From contig NC_065533.1 in assembly GCF_020184175.1 (NCBI RefSeq), positions 64,084,351 through 64,148,350 on the forward strand: a DNA stretch of 64,000 nt. The letters run 5' to 3'. Origin of the DNA: Aphis gossypii. Lineage: Eukaryota > Arthropoda > Insecta > Hemiptera > Aphididae. Positions 23,213-36,578 of the stretch are shown here, in pieces; positions within the stretch are counted from its first letter, which is position 1; each line of letters opens with the position of its first letter. The notes beneath the pieces are model-generated. The model was not told the origin of the DNA, made no database searches, and worked only from the letters and a program-made list of their open reading frames with translations. The translations under genes were made by a program, and so were the position numbers.

Positions 23213-23280
23213 ATTAATATACAATCTACAATAAACTTTTTTTTTTTTATTAAACATGTGTTTTTATTTCCTTGTCAATA

Positions 23281-23719
23281 GAGCCGGATTAAGAATTTTG
23301 CGCCTGTAGGCAAACATTTTTCTGCCCCCCCCCCAACCCAAGCTTTTGAAAGTAAAAGTAAATATTATGTACCTAACATAATATACTAATTATTCGTAAG
23401 TTTATAGGATTATAAAATTAATAATATATACAGTATATAGTATATAATATACTTGTGGTATTAGGAATATTTTGTGACTGTGAAACTTCTAATGTATTTG
23501 GAAGTACATTTTGTTGGGGAGAATTTTTATTAGTTACTACATCTAAATCTACATTTTTTTTTTTCATTAGAATTTCCATATTTACCTTCAGTGATTGCTG
23601 GTTGAGTACTAAATAATTGATCAATTTTTTTAGTTTTATTAATAATAGATTGCAGCTTTTCTTTTTTTTTCTTTAGCCTGTTTCTTGTTTTGAGCGCCAG
23701 ATAATTTAATTTTACCCAT
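23281..23719 (-). pseudogene. hAT/ZMYM-like transposase N-terminal fragment
   Basis: A minus-strand Met at 23719 opens MGKIKLSGAQNKKQAKEKKE, the KLSGAQ-type start seen on aphid ZMYM/DUF4371-type hAT proteins. The frame is lost in an A-run near 23570 and similarity continues in another frame (VVTNKNSPQQNVLPNTLEVS). The left edge, AGAGCCGGATTAAGAATTTT followed by GCGCC, looks like the tip of a hAT-derived element. No catalytic region remains. Confidence 0.45.
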
Positions 23720-24059
23720 TGTTATATTTCAAACACAACTACTAACTAGTTATATCACAACTACAGTATACAATCATAAATCACAATTCACTATTATTGA
23801 ATTATTCATGACATAATAAACATGGAATTATTTACATAATTATAAATAATCTATGATTAAGATAACGATTATCACAAAACACCACTATTTACCACGGTTA
23901 TAGATAAACCATCTATATTGTTTATTATCAGTTGACTGTAATAATAAAAATATAATCATTAAAATTAAAATGTTGTAAAATGTTTTTTAGCGCTCAGTTC
24001 ACAGCGTTTTATACTGTGCATTATAATATAATATACATAGTACGTATTATTACATTGTT

Positions 24060-24785
24060 GATTCGTTAGAGTGGTTATTCTTTTAAATGCGTAGTGAAAT
24101 TGTGCGGATAAATGAAAACGCAAAAGGAAACTGGTTTTTTTCCCCCACAAAGATGCTGCTTGGTAATTATATTATATTAACTATCAAACAAGTCAATGGT
24201 ACTTGTTAAATATACAACATAATGTTACACAGCTACAAATACATTATGTTTTTACGTTAAGTTTGTTAGTAAACAATAAGACATAATATCTATAAAAATT
24301 AAAACAAAACAGTGTACAATACATAACGCATACCAAGTCAATTGTGTTTCGTAGTATAAATTAGCTATTTTTTTTGTTACACTTTTAGGTTTGCAATTTG
24401 ATTACAAACTACCAGCTGATATGTTGTGTGGAAAACATTTTGAGGGAGAAAAATATAATGTTTCTTAATGATTTGGAAAACATGTTACGTCCACATGCTA
24501 TATCTACACTATGTCTAGGTATGTAAAAATTAATACAGGTAACATAGAACAGCAATAGTTTTTTAATCACTTTTTGTTTTTATTTATATTCATAGAAAAG
24601 ATGATTGCAATGCGAGTATGTCTTCAGAGCTGTTGACTAGTGACAAAGTTGGAATATTAATCAATTCAACTAAAACAGTTTGCAAAATTTGTTCTTATTG
24701 CTAACTTTATACTAAATGTATGTCATGCACAACTGAAATGTATTGTAATTACAAAATACTGGCTTTTCTATTACCTAGTTCACCC
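24060..24785 (+). pseudogene. THAP-domain-like gene fragment
   Basis: Exon-like pieces read GNWFFSPTKMLL (to about 24150), then 24389-24519 with YKLPADMLCGKHFEGEKY and, after a one-base frame change, LRPHAISTL, matching the C-x2-H and following segments of THAP zinc fingers. A further piece from about 24599 contains a stop and two Cys pairs (VCKICSYC, CMSCTTEMYC). Acceptor and donor dinucleotides are present at several borders. The broken frame and absence of downstream domains suggest a decayed THAP gene, perhaps P-element-derived. Confidence 0.35.
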
Positions 24786-25342
24786 GGTACGTTAATATGA
24801 TTTTTATAGAGATCCAGTTATAGTAATTATTGAATGTAATATTATTAAACTGTCGTATAGGGACACGTGATGTAGATTAGTATCTTGATATGCCATTATG
24901 TAGTATTTTAATTTAATTTAAATACAACTCAATTAAATCATTGATTACTTCATTATAGAATAATGAATAACTGCCCGGAAAAAACTATAACTTTAGGTGT
25001 TAATGAACAGATACACATGGTAAAAAAGTTTACCTATCTTTTTAAATACTGATTTGGATTATCTATGGTAATTAATTTCTAAAAATTATTCTAATTATAT
25101 CTTTATTTCAGAAATTTAATTTCATCAAAATTTTGTTCCGGAAAGGTCAACAACATGATAATCATATTGATTGTACCTTTTATAGTGGATTGATCATCTT
25201 TGAAATGTTGAGTGAGTATATTTTTATTCATTAAATATAAATTAAACAAATCAAAACACTTAATGCCGTCCCACTTTGAAATATCAGACTGCGGACTGTC
25301 AGTTATGCAGATGTATGAAATTCATGACTGGTGTGGTTACAA
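24786..25342. other. Intergenic DNA left of the CACTA-like element
   Basis: Short plus-strand coding-like scraps (NNCPEKTITLGVNEQIHMVKKF near 24965; KFNFIKILFRKGQ near 25110) could be further pieces of the THAP-like gene. Nothing firmer is visible. Confidence 0.3.
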
Positions 25343-25379
25343 CCCATATAGCAAAGATATATCCTTTATATATTTATCA

Positions 25380-25770
25380 CATATTTGTTTTTAGATATCT
25401 TTATCTATTGAATATTTGAGGCTGCTTTGTAGAAAATTTTTTAATATCTTAATGATATACGATAAATGTCTTATGAACCAAAAATGTATATCTCCTGAAT
25501 ATATTTAATAAAATATTTGTCAAATATATGATTCTCAATATACAATGGATATTTACGAATATATCTCAGAAATATGGTTGAAATATTGAGAAATATGATT
25601 TAGATTTCAAATGAATATACAAATTAGTATATCCAGTGCATGTATGTTTTATAATTTCCTATAAATATCTTGCAATATTTATGGGATTTGTCATATATAT
25701 TTCAACAACCATTTATTTAGATATCTTAAAAATATTCAGTGAATATCATTAATGCTTTCATATAGTATTG
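25380..25770. repeat. Left subterminal ATATCT-rich zone
   Basis: Degenerate units such as ATATCTTAA followed by AATATT occur repeatedly in both orientations. Equivalent units occupy 38300-38868. Confidence 0.55.
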
Positions 25771-26388
25771 AATATAATATTATTATAATTATAGGGCTGG
25801 GATTTTAATGCCCTAAAAAATCTCAAAAGATTCCATTTAAATGCAGAAATTACAAAATCTCAAAAAAATTTTTAAAATTATATTTATTGTAGTTTAAAAA
25901 TAGGAAAAAAATTTATGTTTATGGTATTGTCACTACAGTATTTGTTAGTTGTTTAGTTCTGGACATACTAATAAAGTAATAACTAAGAAAATGCACTAAT
26001 ATAGTTAAAAAATGCAACAAAAAAAAATTACTTTCTATTAGTATCAGTAGTTTCACCCAAAACACATTTTATACTTACAAGCCGATGTTTCAAAATACAG
26101 GAAAAAAGATTTTTAATTATTGAGATTAATTATCATATTATTATGTTATGATTTTAAAATATACTTTAAATAAGCATATCATGTATATATAACGACATCA
26201 TATGTTATGTACTTATATATTATACATAAAATATTGAATAAAATCTGAGATGGATATGTCAGGTTTATATCATACTTGGTATGAAAAGGACTTAATTTAC
26301 CAATTGTTAAAAACACAAATTTACTCAAATACAATATAACCTTTTATTGCACAGCGAATAATACAAAAAAAAATGAATAGCATATACA
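25771..26388. other. AT-rich internal DNA of the CACTA-like element
   Basis: No coding signal was recognised between the subterminal zone and the last exon of the DUF4806 gene. Confidence 0.4.
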
Positions 26389-29284
26389 TTAAATTTGTAA
26401 TACATTATTTTTATTCAAACGGCTCTTGGCACTTGTCAACCATTTTCCAATTGTTGTTATAATTTCATCATCAGATACATTTTTGAATTTTGATCTCTTT
26501 ATTGCATCTAAAAAGTACACGAGTATATAAGATATCACATTTAAGTATTAAAGGTGTTTATAAATAGTTTTTTAAGAATATAATATTATAAAATATATTG
26601 ATAACAGAGTGTTAAAGAAATAAGACTTGATAAATGAAAATATAATACTATTATATAGTTACCTATCCGCAATATATATATTTTTTTATATATAATAGGT
26701 ATAACAGGTTTATTAAACAAATTTCCATATCACATGTTAGTATAAATTTATTGTTGTTATAATATATTTGTAAATTGTCATGTTATACCCTGTATATAAG
26801 CTACACGTATAATTAAAAATTATTTTTTTATTTTTGAATACTAAAAATAAAATTAACCAATTTGTAAATCTAATTTTGATAGTAAAAACTTCAAAGTCTA
26901 AGTCTAAGTAAAGTTGTTTATTTTTATATTTTATAAAGTATAATTTTAATAGAAATATTCTTTTTTGAATAAAAAATGTAATCAATTAATCTTAAATTAT
27001 TTAATATCCATGATAATAATATTATGTTCATAATTTTTGTAATACGTTGATCTAGTATCAATTTTCAATTTTTATTTTTATTAACATTCAGAATTTATGA
27101 AACTATTTTTTTATGCACAATATTTAATGTTAACATTTTTGTTTTGCTTGTATCATTTATTATTAGCAAACTAAAGTATTTAAAAGTTACAAAGTTATTA
27201 AATTTAATATTAATTCAAATATTTTTTTTTAAAGTATCTTTTACAACACTGGGTAATTAACACAGTATGTATTATAATTAACATCCTATTAGTCTCATAA
27301 TTTTAAAATAATAATTCCTATAAAGTATTATTACCAAATATTGCTCTGTTGATGGCTAATAATGAAAAGTTCTCTTTATTTCTTAATCCATAATATGTGT
27401 ATTGTATTAATATGCCATCTTTAAATACCCGTTTCATGATTTTGTATATCATATTTTGAAGTGATTTGCCACCAATTCTGGATAGTTCACATACCTGCAA
27501 CAAAATGTAATAATATATTAAGTAAACATTAACTTTTCCTTGTAAAGAGTAATGCATACAACTTGTTTTCTGAAGTTTTGGTCAGATTTTATCTTTTGTT
27601 CCATACTTAACAAATTATCCATGTCAGATAAAGGCCAATTGGATATAAAATAATCAACTTCATGATCCATTTGCATATCTCCTGGACATTGAAATGTATT
27701 ATTTACCACATTGTTTGTTTGAATAAATGTAAGAATTTCTTGTTGAGTATCAGCGATTTTAGTCATTTCAATTTTTAAAGAAGCTAAATAATTAAGAGCT
27801 AATTTTTGAAAACCTAATAACATAAAAATAAAAATAGACGAACATTAAAAATACAAATTTACTTTCACTTGATAAAGTTGTAATTAGTAAACTGTACAAC
27901 AGAAAATTGATTTTAATATCATTACCTGCAGTATTTGCAGAAGTTGGACTTGGACTAACAGCAGACGTGGTGTTTGATTGTGGTAGCATATTTTTTGGAG
28001 TATTCAAATAAGCTAGAATATTAATATATAAAATATAATTATTAAATTATAAAATGCATTTATAATTACATTAAAACATTATAGCATTTAATAAAAAAAA
28101 AATTTTATTTTATTTAGCGTACTCATTTATTAATCATAAAGACAATAATATTTAACAAAGCTTGAGGTTACTTACCACAACTATTGTGTTCTAATTCCTT
28201 TTTATCCAACAATTTTATCTTTTTTGCTGTATCCTGCTTGTATGTTAATTTTTTATTTGTAGCTGAAATTATGTCATTTTTATTTTTATTTAATCCAGTG
28301 TTTATACATTATAATTTATTAAGTTTACCTTCTTGTAAATCAATACAGTCATATTCTTCATTTGTTAAGCCAATCAACTTATCATCAAACTCTACAATAG
28401 ATACATAATATAAGGTTATATTTTAATTTCTAATAATTTAACATAATAAATATGAATAACATTATAAATTATTTATTGCTACATATTTAATACCAAAAAT
28501 ATTGCTAGAATAATATAAATTATATATAAATATATTATTAATACTGCACTATACTAGGAAACCTATTTCCTAATACTATTAATTTATACTGCAATGCTAT
28601 ACTACATACCAAAATGTAAGTCACTATCAACCATAAGTTCATTTTCATCATGAGTAATATTTTGCTGATTTGCAGGCAAATAATCTTTATCTAAATAATC
28701 GTCATCACAATCATCAAGTACTGATGCTGTAAAATATTATAGATGTATAAAACAATTAAAAATTTATAGGTACACATAATATATAATTTCCAAATTACAT
28801 TAAATTATACTGATATTTATAGATACAAAAAATAATTAGACTTACAGACTTCTGATGAATGGGATTCATTCATTTCATTAAAAACATCATTTTTTTTGAG
28901 AGAATTTTCAGGAGCAAATTTATTAACTGATGAATACTTTTTTTTACCTTTTTTTTTACGTTTATCAAAGTCAGAAACATCTGATGTGTATTGTGCTTTA
29001 TCAGCTTTAAGTTGAGCATCAACCAACGATTCTAAATAATTAAAAGTATTATAATATAGTAAGTTAAATTTAATGTTTTAAATTAACTTACCAATATTTT
29101 TAGATATAACTCTACATTTATAATATGTGAATTCTAATTTATTGGGTGCTGTTCTGTTGACTCTCATTTTTTTGGCTAGATTATCATTATTTGGCCAAGC
29201 ACATAAACGGCTATCTTTACTTAACCAATATGATGGCACTGGTTCGACAGAGTTGTCAAAAGAAAAATGGACAACAGCCCACAT
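26389..29284 (-). CDS. DUF4806-domain protein, nine exons, apparently intact
   Basis: Minus-strand exons at about 29284-29092, 29032-28847, 28726-28620, 28391-28329, 28262-28178, 28011-27928, 27817-27568, 27495-27332 and 26511-26389 each have AG/GT borders and join into one open frame ending at TAA. The N-terminus MWAVVHFSFDNSVEPVPSYW is the usual start of aphid DUF4806 proteins. A Lys-rich low-complexity middle follows. The C-terminal exons carry the DUF4806 core (FISNWPLSDMDNLLSMEQKI, then SRIGGKSLQNMIYKIMKRVF and TYYGLRNKENFSLLAI). The family has no firm function; DNA or chromatin association is inferred. A Met at 29320 is an alternative start. It lies about 230 bp downstream of the transposase in the same orientation. 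Confidence 0.75.
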
Positions 29285-29513
29285 TACAGCTAACTGTAAA
29301 TGTAGAAAATAAACCCGCATTTAGGTACTTACATTATAAAAATAAAATTATTTAATCTTTTAGCCCTAATAGGTAATACTAAAAATAAGCAATAACAATC
29401 TATATAATAATATTGTATTATTTACAATTGAGACATAATATTAAAAAAATATTTACAGATCATTTATAAAGTATAAAATTAAAATAATATATTTTCAATA
29501 AATAACTAATTAG

Positions 29514-31640
29514 TTAGTTATTGAAATGAATTATGGGAAAAGCAACAACAAAATCTAAGTCTTCTGCAGTTAATACCATATATTTTGTCTTAACATCTTC
29601 AATGTGATATGAACAAATAGTTTTGGAAAAATTATTTAATTTATATACACCAATCTGATCACTTTTTAAAGGTTTTTCAAAAAATCTTTCAATTTTCTCA
29701 AACTGTCTACCTAATAAAATATTTCTTTTTTGAATGTGGCTATAACAAATATTAACAACTTTAATAATAATTAATTTTGAATCGATATTTAAGCCAACAT
29801 ATGAATCAGCATTGGTGTGTACTTTAATTTTAACTTTATCCAAAGTTAAAACTTTAAATTGGGGTGAAGAAGTCCCATTTATCAATGGTCCTTCATTATG
29901 CGCCATATCATATTTTTGTAATATTTTAGTTTCATCATCATATTGTGAAATGGTTGGAGGATTTAATATGTTACACCGCTCTTCATATCTTTTAACTACT
30001 TGCTGAAGTGGCTTATCACTTTTACGTACCATTTTTTTTAGTTGGTACATATAGTTCTCAAATTTAAAACAACTTATAGTATCTAAAGGACCAAATTTGT
30101 TGAAGTCATCAAATAAATGGATCAGACCATGGACATTATATGAAATAAAATGTTTATCATATAAAATACCAAAATCTTTAACAAATTGTACCATTAATAT
30201 TTTAGCAACATTTGCTAAATTGCTGAAGTTTGGACTGAGGAAAATACTCAAAGATAGAAAATGTTGATATATTTTTTTTGGAACGATTGAATGAATTGCA
30301 ACAACACCAACATACAATAAAAATAGTCTAAATTCTGTTGCTTTCCAACGGGCTAAATCGTCTAATGATCTACAATTCCGAGCAAAATCACAAGGTATAC
30401 TGTTTTTAAATGTTATGAGTCTAGCAGAAATTTTTTTTAATGCAAGAGAATTTAATTTTTGTTTATTTATAACACCTTTTCCTATACCAATGGACCCTTT
30501 CCATTACATAAGTATTTTTCTAACTACACCTAAACATACTAGGTGCATGTAGTCCAATGAAAAATCTTGTACAATATCAAAATTTGGAATATTAATAATT
30601 TCTGTTGTACTATCTACAATGTGATATTGACGTTGTAGTTTTCTAACAAAATCTTCATGGGTTCTCTTGGAAAACTGTAAATCGGGAAAGCATACACGCC
30701 TTGATACATATTAGCCTTTAACAGTGCATCTACCACATGAAAAAAAACCAGTATGGGACTTAGTTTTCAACAGAAATGCGCGAGCAGGAGCATCGCAACA
30801 GAATGTATCTACTATAACACTTTTGTGAATAACAGTTAAAATATTATTACTTATAACTTCAACGTCAATACCATAAGTTATAATCTCTTTTATCTCATCT
30901 ACAAAATATTTAATAAACATATTACTATCTTCTGGCTTATTATACCCCCAATAAATACCTATAGGAAACACAAATTCATTTTTCTGTCGTATGTAAGCTA
31001 AAATAGGCCAAAACATACTTCCAGAACTTTTAGCCAAAGGTAAACCATCCACCCCTACAACTAATTTAATTACTTCATCAGAAAAGTCTTTATCTAAATA
31101 TTTTTTAATATTATATTTAACACCAAAATGGTAATAGATGCCAGGTGGAACTGATTCAACATTTACAAGTTTATCATAAGTCACTCCAGTATGAGTTTTA
31201 TAAAAAGTTCTACTAGTAACCGGATAGTTATCGAAACATTTATGACTTTTTAGTATCTTTAATAAATCATCAAATGTATTATTTGGCACATTATGCTTGG
31301 TCGCCCATTGAATTAAATTTTTAGCAAAAGATTGTTCTGTAGTACAATCACTATTAGCATCACTATGTTCAAACTCTTCACTATCATCAACCACATTTTC
31401 AACATTTAACTCAGTATTTTTAACAGCTATGTTATTAGATACTATTTTATCAATATTATTAAAACCACTCTCGTCAATCAATTCGTTATTTTCCAACTCA
31501 AACGAATTACCATCATTCTCTAACTCTACGGAATAATTTGGACAAGAATCAACATTTTCAATAAAATGATCAATAAAATTACTCTCATCTAATAATCTTC
31601 TACGTTTAGTAGATTTGCTCAATTTATTTCTTCTAAGCAT
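29514..31640 (-). pseudogene. TNP2-like (CACTA/EnSpm-type) transposase with two in-frame stops
   Basis: One minus-strand frame of about 709 codons runs from Met at 31640 to the stop at 29514. It is interrupted by TAA at 30711-30713 and TAA at 30504-30506, with the frame kept on both sides. Family marks: VVGVDGLPLAKSSGSMFWP and FCCDAPARAFLL in the first part, CGRC just before the first stop, then FSLDYMHLVCLGVVRKIL and LARWKATEFRLFLLY as in animal TNP2/DUF4218-type transposases. Acidic N-terminus. Two point changes would account for both stops, so decay is slight. It would act on the element ends. Confidence 0.72.
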
Positions 31641-32138
31641 AATAAATAGATATATTAAACTAATAATAAGTATCTAGGTATAATTACTATGTTTAATAAT
31701 ATATAATAAATAATGATACTTACTTGCGAGTATTTAGTACTTAGTACTTACACAAAAAAAAAAAAATGAAAAACGAAGTCGCCGTTCGTGTAAAATGTTA
31801 ACACATACACGTAAATGGTAAATACTAAATGACAAATTAAATAATACGTTTGAGTCGTTTGAGAATGCGGTGCGTGTAGACTATTATGACGTGAACTGTT
31901 CAAAACTTCAAAATATGTCCGCTGCTAATATAATGAGTGCCGACTGCTGCGCGTAATATAATATAGCGGTTTTAATAATATAGTAATATAATATATTATG
32001 TTTATTGATACGCGCGTCGCGACGCTCGCACTGGCACTGCTATATAGCTATTTATAAATTGGAAAATTTCGTCGTTTTGTAATATCAATACAATAATTTT
32101 GTGATATTATATGATTATTATGTCGATAACGTGGTTAA
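31641..32138. other. Upstream region of the CACTA-like transposase
   Basis: AT-rich apart from CpG-containing patches near 31780-31960 and 32015-32040. It probably includes the promoter of the transposase, but no defined motif is seen. Confidence 0.35.
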
Positions 32139-32444
32139 GGCCGGTGTCACACTTGCGGAATATCCGCAGCGGACGTTCCGCGGCGGAATTTCCGCAATAT
32201 CGAAATTCATATATTTAATTATTACTGGACACATTACAGCGGAATTTCCGCACGGAAAAAAAAAACCGCTACACGTCGCGATTATTCCGTGGGATTTATT
32301 TCCGCGACGGATACCAAAATAAATCCTAACATGTTATTTTGGGTTACCCATGTTATATTTGTAGCGGATATTCCTAGCGGAATCATAATATTTTAACATT
32401 TTATTCATCATTTGATTATTAATTCTTCAACGAGCATCATCATC

Positions 32445-35400
32445 ATGTTAGACGTTGAATTATTAATTTCTGAAGTGCAGTTAAATCCATGTTTATGGGA
32501 TTTAAGCGACAAGGAATATAGTAATCGGGAAGTAAAAAAAAAAACATGGAACCAAATAGCAAAAAATATATTTTCCGATTGGGAAACAATACAGATCGGT
32601 GAACGAAAAGAAAAACGTAAGTACTTAAATCATTTTAATTTTAAATATCATATGAAATATACTATTTATAAACATGGAATAAGTACCTGATTTATTAGAC
32701 GAAATTTTAACATCATCACAATTCACAATAAATCTACTCTAAATAATAATATATAAGTTTTAACTTTTAACTATTAACTGTAAAAGTGTAAATATTATAA
32801 TTTATAATAATAATACTATAATATTATTATTAAATTATATATTGTATTAACTTATAAGTATTAGTAGGATGCTTCCCAATTTAAAAATAATTAAATTCTG
32901 TTATTTTGCCACGGAACGCTTCCGGCATCACTTAAGAAGTATTGGGCGAATTGATCTCTAACCTGTTGTCCAACTAAACTTCTAGATGCAGTTCCTCGTG
33001 GTTCAATAGGTAACATGTTATCAGCATTTAAAGTGTCTTCAAACTCAAAACCGTCTCTCCGTCGTATATAATTATGGAGAACTGTAGCAGCTTGAACTAT
33101 AATACTTACAAAATCAGGATCTACTGCAATACACCCATAAAAAATTTCAAATTTCCTACATAGGATTCCAAAAGCGCACTCAACATTTCTTCTAGCTCTA
33201 CAAAGTCTATAATTAAAAATTCGCTTGGAATAATTTAAATCACGGCTTGAATAAGGTCTTAATAAATGCTGATGAATTCCAAAAGCTTCATCTCCAATTA
33301 ATACATAGGGTAATGCAGGGCCATCAGTATTTGGTAGGTTAGTCGAAGGTGGTAAATTTAACGAATTGTTGTAGAGCTGTTTTCCAAAAGTAGATTGTTT
33401 AAAAATGTTTGTATCTCCTTCACGGCCATAAGATCCTACATCCACAATTGTAAAACAGTAATTAGCATCAACAACTGCCATTAGGACAATTGAAAAAAAC
33501 TTTTTATAGCAAAAATAATTTGTGCCACTATGTTGGGGAGAAACTATGCGTATATGCTTCCCATCGACTGCACCAATACAATTTGGAAAATTTGTTTTTT
33601 CGAAAAAAACATTTGAAATTTCGATCCATTTAGTGATTGTCGGTGTGGGCATTTCAATTGGTTGTAAAACATTCCATAGTTGAATACATGTCTTTTTTAC
33701 TATTTGACTGATAGTAATTCTACCCATTTTAAATTGATGCTGTAAAGATGAAAAACGAGATCCGGTAACTAAGTATCTATAAAAAAAAATAAGTTTTATA
33801 TAAATATGCATAATAATACGCTTAATATTAATAAGTTAAATAAATCCCAGCAAAATATTATAAATAAATTATTTTACTACTAGTAATAATGTAGATTTCA
33901 AGTCCCCTTGAAAAATATTTTTACCTATCATTAAATGTTAAAATTATTATGACAATGTGATTTCTTATAATTATATTAATTTATTTGTATATATGTATAT
34001 ATGTTATTAACCCTTCATTAGGCGTGGTCTACGATTGTAGACCAGCTATAATTATTGACAATTTTAGTATTTATAAAAAACTTGTAGTGTCTTGTACATT
34101 ATCGTAGCTGTTGTTTATCTTTACTACTGCGTAATCAGTGATCGTCGAAATGCGTTGGGTGGCAATACAAATCAACAATATTACGAGTGGTCTACAACTG
34201 TAGGCCATGCGACTTAATACGTCATAATTTTTATATAAATTTGCAAGTTTCAAATTTTTTTTTAAATTGGGTACCTACAGTTGTTTTTAATCATTTTAAA
34301 TTTAACGAAACATAAACAGTAAGTAAATATATTATATATATATATTATATACGTAAATATTTATAGATATATAATAATAATAATAATATATAGATTTTCA
34401 ATGCATTTTGAAGGTACCTATATAATGATAATAATTATTATTTTTACATTTTTTTTACATGTTGTTTCATATGAACTATAAAATCCGTTAATTATACTTT
34501 ATATCAATATTATGGAATTTAGTAAAGTTAACAAGAGGAAATGATTAACAAGAAAAATAAGCACCAAAACTCATATTATACACTATAATTTCCTATAAAT
34601 AAATTACAGTTATAAATGTTATAATACCCATATTTGTTGTTCGACGATAACTGGTACATTTTAATTTTGTTTCGGATCTTTTGCAATCATGTTAATTTAA
34701 GATATTTTAAGTTTCAGGCCGATTGAAAGGTAATTGGGTAACTAGTTCTAAAAATAAAAATGCCATGAAAGAAATTATCATAATTTCACTACTAACAAGA
34801 TAATTGTATTTTCTTCAATTATTTATTGATAATTTTTAATATTTCAATGCTTATACGATTCTTTATATGCATATACGTAATTACTAACCTTTTTAATATA
34901 AAGAAAAACAATTAAAATTAATTTAATTTGTCATAAATTAAAGTGGTCTTCAAGTGTAGACCACGCGCCTAACGAAGGGTTACAGCTTTCTTATATGTTA
35001 AAAAATTCCATGTCACAATACGATTATAATATTACTATTTTATCTAGTTGATAATTTACAAAAAAAATGGAAGAATGTTAAAGATTATTACAAAAAAGAA
35101 AAAAAAGAACTTCCTTCCGGTTCAGCTGCTGTAAAGAAAAAAAAATATGTTTATTTTGAAATGCTTGGGTTTTTAGATAAAACTATTGAACGTAGAAGGT
35201 AATACCGTATTATAATTAGTAATATTAGAGCTAGGATTAATATGCATTGGTTTTTTTTTAATTTATTTTTTTTTTATAATTAATATTGTGCTAGATAAGT
35301 AGTTAATATCTCAGCTAAGTGTATTTTACCGTTATTAGTTTATTTAACTGTATTAGATTCTGAACGGAGTGATGAATGTATTGACTTTACAATGATGTAT

Positions 35401-36578
35401 GTTTGTTTAGGTATTAATGTTACACCAACTAGCCAGAAAATCAGAAATCAATATATAAATTTTATTTTTATTTTTTATTTTTAGATGTCGTTAAAAAAAT
35501 TTTGGATTTTAATACAAGGATTCTTATGAGTTGTTCTTAATGTAGTTAAAAAAAAATCAAAAATCGTTAACCACAATTTTTTTTTATAAGCGTTAATAGT
35601 TAAAATTTTTACGAAATATGTCAAAATTTCCAAAATTTGCAAGTAATTTTGAAGTTGAAAAAGTGGCGATAAAATTGTTTTGGCCGAGCCAAAATACTTG
35701 AAAATTTAATACAAAATTCCTCATAAGTTATTCTTATAGTTATTAAAAAATATAAAAATACATATGCACGATTTTTTTATTAACATTTGAAGTTCAAAAA
35801 TTGACAAAAATTCGTCAAAATCATCTCCGTTCAGGATCATTTTTCGTATGCAATGATACCTATCATTACATTCAAATTGAACACTTCTATAATATTAATA
35901 TATAATAATGATTCATACGGCATGTACAGCAAAGCGATACCCACTTACCCGTTTTTTTCATTTATTTTTTTTAACAGTACCATGAGCAACGTAATTTCAA
36001 ATGAAAGTGTTATTGATAACCCACAAGATAACGTTATCGATAATGAAATAATCGAATCCGACGTTTTGGAAAATGAGGTATTAACCAAGAAGACGTCAAC
36101 TACAAGTCAACCTCGTAAACAAAAAATGACTGATTTTCAAAAAAGTGTGGTTGAGGTTTTATCTAAAAGAAAAATGGTTAAGGACGACGAAGATTTGGAT
36201 GAAGATAAATTATTTTTGCTATCCCTTCTACCAACATTAAAAAAAATGCCCAATGATAAAAAATTTGATTTCAAAATTCAAATAATGCAAATGCTTAAAA
36301 ACTGTAATTTTCCAACTAATTTTAATCTACATTCAACTAATGATACAATAAACCAGTATCCATATCCTATTCAAACCAATGTCTCTAATAACTACAGTCA
36401 GAGTACTTTCCAAAACCAGATACCTATTCATCACCAAACACCATACATTTCCAACACCGTCCCTAATATATATCATAACATAACACCCAATTCTTCCAAT
36501 CAGAATGATCTAAACTTATTTTCTCCTAGTCCACAAGATATTTCAAATCAATCAACTGGTTACATTGATATTGAATGA
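32445..36578 (+). CDS. MADF-BESS DNA-binding protein of Harbinger, three exons
   Basis: Exons 32445-32616, 35048-35198 and 35978-36578 join in frame to 307 codons plus stop, with donor GTAAGT at 32617, acceptor TAG before 35048, donor GT at 35199 and acceptor ACAG before 35978. Exons 1-2 form a MADF (Myb/SANT-like) domain (LISEVQLNPCLWD, WNQIAKNIFSDW, LQKKWKNVKDYYKKE, YFEMLGFLD). Exon 3 has a BESS motif (DEDKLFLLSLLPTLKKM) and an Asn/Gln/Ser-rich tail. In known Harbingers this partner binds the ends and brings the transposase to the nucleus. Intron 1 contains transposase exon 2 on the other strand. A Met at 32412 is an alternative start. Confidence 0.88.

Noticed and set aside
26737..26985. 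82-codon minus-strand frame
   Set aside because: Lies in an intron of the DUF4806 gene and is Ile/Phe/Lys-rich low complexity.
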